Assembly: GCA_944474755.1 (NCBI GenBank) | Contig: OX104120.1 | Coordinates: 25,264,242-25,328,241, forward strand | Length of the DNA: 64,000 bases | Source: Limnoperna fortunei | Taxonomy: Eukaryota; Mollusca; Bivalvia; Mytilida; Modiolidae | Reading direction: 5' to 3' | Part shown: positions 36,454 through 64,000 of the stretch, one piece after another | How the letters are laid out: every line of letters starts with the position of its first letter | Position numbering within the stretch: the first letter of the stretch is position 1 | The notes under the pieces: generated by a model | What the model saw: only the letters and a program-made list of their open reading frames with translations | Told to the model about the DNA's origin: nothing | Database searches by the model: none | Program-made: the position numbers and the translations under genes

Positions 36454-37417
36454 CATGTCTGGTTTCTAATAATAACGATTAAGAGACATGCAGTATTTTA
36501 TTAGTGCTTCTACAGTGAATTCACTCAAACAGATAGATTTATAGGTCTTGGTTTGTCAAAAACACCATGGTTAGATTTATATAAAACTTACACTGATGAT
36601 CTAGTAGTTCAGCAGAATACGATTTTGTTTACAATTTATATCTTCTATATAAAGTATATCTATGCAATAATAAAAATAAAATATTTTTTCTGGTTTTTTT
36701 TAATTGTATTTATATCTATCCCCAAAAATTCAGAAATTGATGTATCAAGTTTTTTTACACCTCCTTCAACTATTTTCAGCTATATTAAGCATTCTGTTTT
36801 TATTGGTGGAGATCATCATCATTTAAGGCTGAAGTTTAGCACACCTTGCCCATAGTTGGGCTCAAACTTGCAACCTTATTGTTGACACACATGTGATTAC
36901 TAGTAGATAGCTAATGATCTAGACCACTCAGCCACTGAGACCCCAATAACTTAAATGACAACATACTTGCAGAACAAAATTTTATCTCTGCAAGAATCAC
37001 AAGTGAAATACAAACTACACATTTAAAACAAACATTTCCAGTGTAAAATATTTTAATTGGACTGTGTCAAACTATTACTATGGTAACTATGGTTACACAT
37101 AGTAATCAAAGTAATAACCTTCATTCATCAAGAACATATCAATCAAAAAACATCTGCTTACATATGTAAAAGACTATAAATGGTCTCCTAAACATAAGAA
37201 TAAACCATGATAATCTGCAGACACTGTTATAGTTGGATACAGTCAAAATACTGTATTTAGTTTCTAAATCCCCAGCTTCTTTGAACAAGAATATGAACAT
37301 CATTATTTAGCAACTGTCTGGTTTACTATATACCACTGTACTGACTGACATCACTGCTGGCTTATTGTTTTGAACAATCTACTTCCACATCCAAGAATAT
37401 TAATGAAGTTGTTTCAT
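36454..37417. other. Space between the convergent KYAT and MCM8 stop codons
   Basis: It holds both 3' UTRs. An AATAAA at 36675-36680, about 220 bp after the KYAT stop, is a plausible poly(A) signal. No clear AATAAA is seen on the - strand just after the MCM8 stop. A worn SINE lies at 36760-36945. Confidence 0.5.
36760..36945 (-). mobile_element. Degenerate V-type SINE
   Basis: Reading on the - strand, the tRNA-like head GGGGTCTCAGTGGCTGAGTGG is recognisable at 36945-36925, followed by a B-box-like GTTTGAGCCC and a body word CCAATAAAAACAG. It is more diverged than the other copies and lacks the V-domain centre. It lies in the KYAT/MCM8 intergenic space. Confidence 0.65.
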
Positions 37418-59504
<22,087 letters not shown>

Positions 59505-59620
59505 TTACTGTTATCAAGGACAAAAGCCATTAGATTAAATTTTCTTAAATCTTTACATCTGTATTGTGAATGGCAAACAATCTTGACGTCTGATCAGCAG
59601 AAAACTAGGGATCATAATAA

Positions 59621-59701
59621 GAACCTACAATATCTAAAAGTATCAACCTATAAGGCTTTGTAGGTCATACAAATCCACACCAACACATAGAACCTACAAT
59701 A
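59621..59701. repeat. Detached first monomer of the 67-bp satellite
   Basis: GAACCTACAATATCTAAAAG is followed by AAGGCTTTGTAGGTC and ACACCAACACATAGAACC, the monomer of the array at 61375 onward. The insertion 59702-61374 separates it from the rest. Confidence 0.9.
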
Positions 59702-60539
59702 CAGTGCCTGAAATACAGTCGGCCACTCGCCATTGACGATTTATACCTTGTCTGGGCGATTGAAAGGTGCTCAAAGTAGATGAAAAGCTGGCCCAAAGAA
59801 AAACGTCTGGGCGATGGAAAAAAAATTGTCAAAAAAAATATTTTATTCGTCATTCCACACTGTGTCTATATTTATGGTACCTAAAGAAACTGATAAAACA
59901 GCCATGCTGATTCGTTGAAGTTCCAAACTTAAAGCAATAAAAAAACCAGTTAATATAAATAATCAGAAGAGCTCGGATTTTATCGTAACGATAACTTTCA
60001 GTTATCCGCTTTTATCCTAACCTCTATATAGTCCACAGTAAACATGAACAAACCGTGGTTGATGTTTTTTTAAAAGAACATCGACTGCCGATGAAAAGAA
60101 ACCGTCAAAATATGCCAAGTAAGAATCGTGTACTCGGCGCCATGTAGTGTGTACATTATAACCTTTACCTTTTGTGCAAATTTATTTATATATTTTTTTT
60201 AGTTTTGCAGTAAAAAAAAGGTTGGAACAACATGTACAAATGTTTACGTTCACTATTATTAGTCACCTGTGATTTAGTCATCAGTCTAGACGAAGTTTAT
60301 GTATATTCAGTACATCAAATTTACATTAGACTTTTATCTACATGTTAGTGTAAATCAAACTATTAAAATAGTTTTTTAAAAATTACTTTAGGTATGAATA
60401 AAACAGGGGGAAACATAAATTCCAAGAGAATTGTAAACAGTAAAATCCACCGTTTATTTTTTTGAAATGACTGTACCCCAAGTCAGGACCATTCTGGTCT
60501 TCCATATCTCTGGTATGCAATTTCCTGATTGGTCTGCTT

Positions 60540-60854
60540 CACTGTCGCCCATGATATCACAATACTTTGGCAGTCACTATCTCCCATGATATCACAATAC
60601 TTTGGCAGTCACTATCTCCAATGATATCACAATACTTTGGGAGTCACTATCACCCATGATATTACAAGGCTTTGGGAATCACTATCTCCCATTATATCAC
60701 AATACCTTGGGAGTCACTATCGCCCATGATATCGCAATACCTTGGCAGTCACTATCGCCCATGATATCACAATACTTTGAGAATCAATATCTCCAATGAT
60801 ATCACAATACTTTGGGAGTCACTATATCCCATGATATCACAATACTTTGGCAAT
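60540..60854. repeat. 35-bp minisatellite, nine units, inside the insertion
   Basis: Units start at 60540 and repeat every 35 bp to 60820, with consensus CACTATC(T/G)CCCATGATATC then ACAATACTTTGGCAGT. Open runs across it are artefacts. Confidence 0.95.
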
Positions 60855-60998
60855 ATTATACTTTCGTGACACTTCTCATCTTTTTCAACCATAAGTTCCT
60901 ATAGAGCGATTTTTAACCGATTGTACATGCACTAGAGATCGGTGTGCGGATTATTTAGACCATTTAGACACGAGGTCACCGTAAAGAGCATTGCGATT

Positions 60999-61022
60999 TA
61001 TTGATTGATTGATTGATTGATT
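60999..61022. repeat. (ATTG)n microsatellite
   Basis: About six tetranucleotide copies inside the insertion, followed by a CT-rich run near 61083. Confidence 0.85.
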
Positions 61023-61374
61023 AAACTCCACTTCTGTTGAGGCTTTTAGGGCTAGCCGTGCGTCTTGCGACAAGATTCACCCTTTCTCTCTCTCTTTCCG
61101 TCGAATCATACCAGTAGTGATTTCTATCGATGTACATTTATACAGATACAGATACAGAGTACCTGAATACCTCAGTTTTTATTACCTTTCAATTTGCTAC
61201 GAGTAATTAAATGGAAACTTCTTTGACATGAGTAACCAACCCTGTTAAGTAATTTTGTTTTTGCCTTTATTCTGTACTCATTGCTTGTCAACAAACAAAA
61301 TTGGGCAAGTCATAATCATTTTGGGCCAGTGATTTCAAATTTCTACTCGCCCAAAAAACTTTTTTCGGGCACTG

Positions 61375-64000
61375 CAATACCCTCAAAGTATCAACATATA
61401 AGGCCTTGTAGGTTCAAATAAACACCAACACAAAGAACATACAATATCCCCAAACTATCAACCTATAAGGCTTTGTAGGTCCAAATCCACACAACACAAA
61501 GAACATACAATATCCCCAAAGTATCAACATATAAGGCTTTGTAGGTCCAAATCCACACCAACACAAAGAACATACAATATCCCCAAAGTATCAACATATA
61601 AGGCTTTGTAGGTCCAAATCCACACCAACACAAAGAACATACAATATCCCCAAAGTATCAACATATAAGGCTTTGTAGGTCCAAATCCACACCAACACAA
61701 AGAACATACAATATCCCCAAAGTATCAACATATAAGGCTTTGTAGGTCCGAATCCACACCAACACAAAGAACATACAATATCCCTAAAGTATCAACATAT
61801 AAGGCTTTGTAGGTCCAAATCCACACCAACACAAAGAACATACAATATCCCCTAAGTATTAACCTTTAAGGCTTTGTAGGTCCAAATCCACACCAACACA
61901 AAGAACATACAATATCCCCAAAGTATCAACATTTTAGGCTTTGTAGGTCCAAATCCACACCAACACAAAGAACATCCAATATCCCCAAAGTATCAACATA
62001 TAAGGCTTTGTAGGTCCAAATCCACACCAACACAAAGAACATACAATATCCCCAAAGTATCAACATATAAGGCTTTGTAGGTCCAAATCCACACCAACAC
62101 AAAGAACATACAATATCCCCAAAGTATCAACATATAAGGCTTTGTAGGTCCGAATCCACACCAACACAAAGAACATACAATATCCCTAAAGTATCAACAT
62201 ATAAGGCTTTGTAGGTCCAAATCCACACCAACACAAAGAACATACAATATCCCCTAAGTATTAACCTTTAAGGCTTTGTAGGTCCAAATCCACACCAACA
62301 CAAAGAACATACAATATCCCCAAAGTATCAACATTTTAGGCTTTGTAGGTCCAAATCCACACCAACACAAAGAACATCCAATATCCCCAAAGTATCAACA
62401 TATAAGGCTTTGTAGGTCCAAATCCGCACCAACACAAAGAACATACAAAATCCCCAAAGTATCAACATATAAGGCTTTGTAGGTCCAAATCCTCACCAAC
62501 ACAAAGAACATACAAAATCCCAAAGTATCAACCTATAAGGCTTTGTAGGTCCAAATCCACACCAACACAAAGAACATACAATATCCCCAAAGTATCAACA
62601 TATAAGGCTTTGTAGGTCCAAATCCACACTAACACAAAGAACATACAATATCCCCAAAGTATCAACATATAAGGCTTTGTAGGTCCAAATCCTCACCAAC
62701 ACAAAGAACATACAAAATCCCAAAGTATCAACCTATAAGGCTTTGTAGGTCCAAATCCACACCAACACAAAGAACATACAATATCCCCAAAGTATCAACA
62801 TATAAGGCTTTGTAGGCCCAAATCCACACTAACACAAAGAACATACAATATCCCCAAAGTATCAACATATAAGGCTTTGTAGGTCCAAATAAACAACAAC
62901 ACAAAGAACATACAATATCCCCTAAGTATTATCATATAAGGCTTTGTAGGTCCAAATCCACACCAACACAAAGAACATACAAAATCCCCAAAGTATCAAC
63001 ATATAAGGCTTTGTAGGTCCAAATCCTCACCAACACAAAGAACATACAATATCCCCAAAGTATCAACATATAAGGCTTTGTAGGTCCAAATTCACACCAA
63101 CACAAAGAACCTACAATACCCCTAAAGTATCAACATATAAGGCTTTGTAGGTCCAAATCCACACCAACACAAAGAACCTACAATACCCCTAAAGTATCAA
63201 CATATAAGGCTTTGTAGGTCCAAATCCTCACCAACACAAAGAACATACAAAATCCCCAAAGTATCAACATATAAGGCTTTGTAGGTCCAAATCCTCACGA
63301 ACACAAAGAACATACAATATCCCCAAAGTATCAACATATAAGGCTTTGTAGGTCCAAATCCACACCAACACAAAGAACATACAAAATCCCCAAAGTATCA
63401 ACATATAAGGCTTTGTAGGTCCAAATCCTCACCAACACAAAGAACATACAAAATCCCCAAAGTATCAACATATAAGGCTTTGTAGGTCCAAATTCACACC
63501 AACACAAAGAACCTACAATACCCCTAAAGTATCAACATATAAGGCTTTGTAGGTCCAAATTGACACTAACACAAAGAACCTACAATACCCCTAAAGTATC
63601 AACATATAAGGCTTTGTAGGTCCAAATCCTCACCAACACAAAGAACATACAAAATCCCCAAAGTATCAACCTATAAGGCTTTGTAGGTCCAAATCCTCAC
63701 CAACACAAAGAACATACAAAATCCCCAAAGTATCAACATATAAGGCTTTGTAGGTCCAAATTCACACCAACACAAAGAACATACAATATCCCCAAAGTAT
63801 CAACATATAAGGCTTTGTAGGTCCAAATTCACACCAACACAAAGAACCTACAATACCCCTAAAGTATCAACATATAAGGCTTTGTAGGTCCAAATCCACA
63901 CCAACACAAAGAACCTACAATACCCCTAAAGTATCAACATATAAGGCTTTGTAGGTCCAAATCCTCACCAACACAAAGAACATACAAAATCCCCAAAGTA
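61375..64000. repeat. 67-bp satellite array, runs off the window
   Basis: About 39 head-to-tail monomers with consensus parts AAAGTATCAACATATAAGGC, TTTGTAGGTCCAAATCCACA and CCAACACAAAGAACATACAA. Variants (TCCTCACC, TTCACACC, GAACCTACAATACCCCT) recur in blocks, giving a 402-bp (six-monomer) higher-order repeat (copies at 61745 and 62147) and a 200-bp one (62491 and 62691). It fills the MCM8 intron upstream of the exon at 59453, so the next coding exon is outside the window. Confidence 0.97.

Larger units (their letters stand above)
59702..61374. mobile_element. 1673-bp insertion with terminal inverted repeats in the satellite
   Basis: The ends are CAGTGCCTGAAA on the left and its inverted partner CAGTGCCCGAAA read from the right. 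Copies of CAATA (59697-59701 and 61375-61379) flank it and together restore the satellite unit, so they are the target-site duplication. The CAGTG terminus suggests a hAT-like non-autonomous element, and 5-bp duplications are known in part of that superfamily, but the class is my inference. Sub-terminal GGGCGA and GGCCCAAA words also recur at both ends. No transposase is present. Confidence 0.8.

Noticed and set aside
61375..64000. CRISPR-like array
   Set aside because: The 67-bp units follow each other without unique spacers, in eukaryotic DNA with introns. It is a satellite.

Overview
The window is animal nuclear DNA: AT-rich, introns with GT..AG borders, and a dense load of retrotransposons, SINEs, foldback elements and tandem repeats. 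The repeat families (a V-type tRNA SINE with a (CAAA)n tail, ~146-166 bp tandem cores containing TGACCTTGA, AT-rich foldback elements) and the divergent metazoan genes point to a bivalve mollusc, most likely a mussel. This is a judgement from repeat style, not a proven identification.

Two real protein-coding genes can be reconstructed exon by exon, and they converge tail to tail. The first (+ strand, 18647-36453, 12 exons, 430 aa, apparently complete) is a PLP-dependent kynurenine aminotransferase / cysteine-conjugate beta-lyase (KYAT family). The second (- strand, 59453 down to 37418, 12 exons, 353 aa, lacking its 5' part) is the C-terminal half of the MCM8 helicase, from the strand before Walker B to the C-terminal winged-helix region. 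Their stop codons are 964 bp apart. They act in unrelated pathways (tryptophan/kynurenine metabolism and homologous-recombination repair); neighbourhood is the only link I see.

Layout: 1-4100 holds no recognisable gene. 4.9-15.4 kb is a graveyard of mobile elements: a nearly full-length but broken CR1-like LINE with a PHD finger in ORF1 (4919-10690), a SINE with a clean 11-bp target duplication, a second LINE 3' end, a broken DDE integrase fragment of Polinton type with an opposed open frame of unknown nature, and a third LINE fragment. 16.2-18.3 kb is a foldback element with a reverse-transcriptase fragment nested in one arm. 18.6-36.5 kb is the KYAT gene, whose introns contain MITEs, SINEs, a second copy of the same RT fragment and an antisense Ty3/Gypsy remnant. 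37.4-59.5 kb is MCM8, whose introns carry several tandem-repeat elements (67, 146, 161 and 166 bp units) and a mariner-like MITE. 59.6-64.0 kb is a 67-bp satellite, interrupted by a 1.67-kb insertion with inverted termini and running off the window end.

No undescribed multi-gene system was found. The most interesting material is structural: several unrelated repeat families sharing one architecture (tandem core, GC-rich block, terminal hairpin, A-run), datable nested insertions, higher-order organisation in the satellite, and a perfect 25-bp inverted repeat in a KYAT intron.
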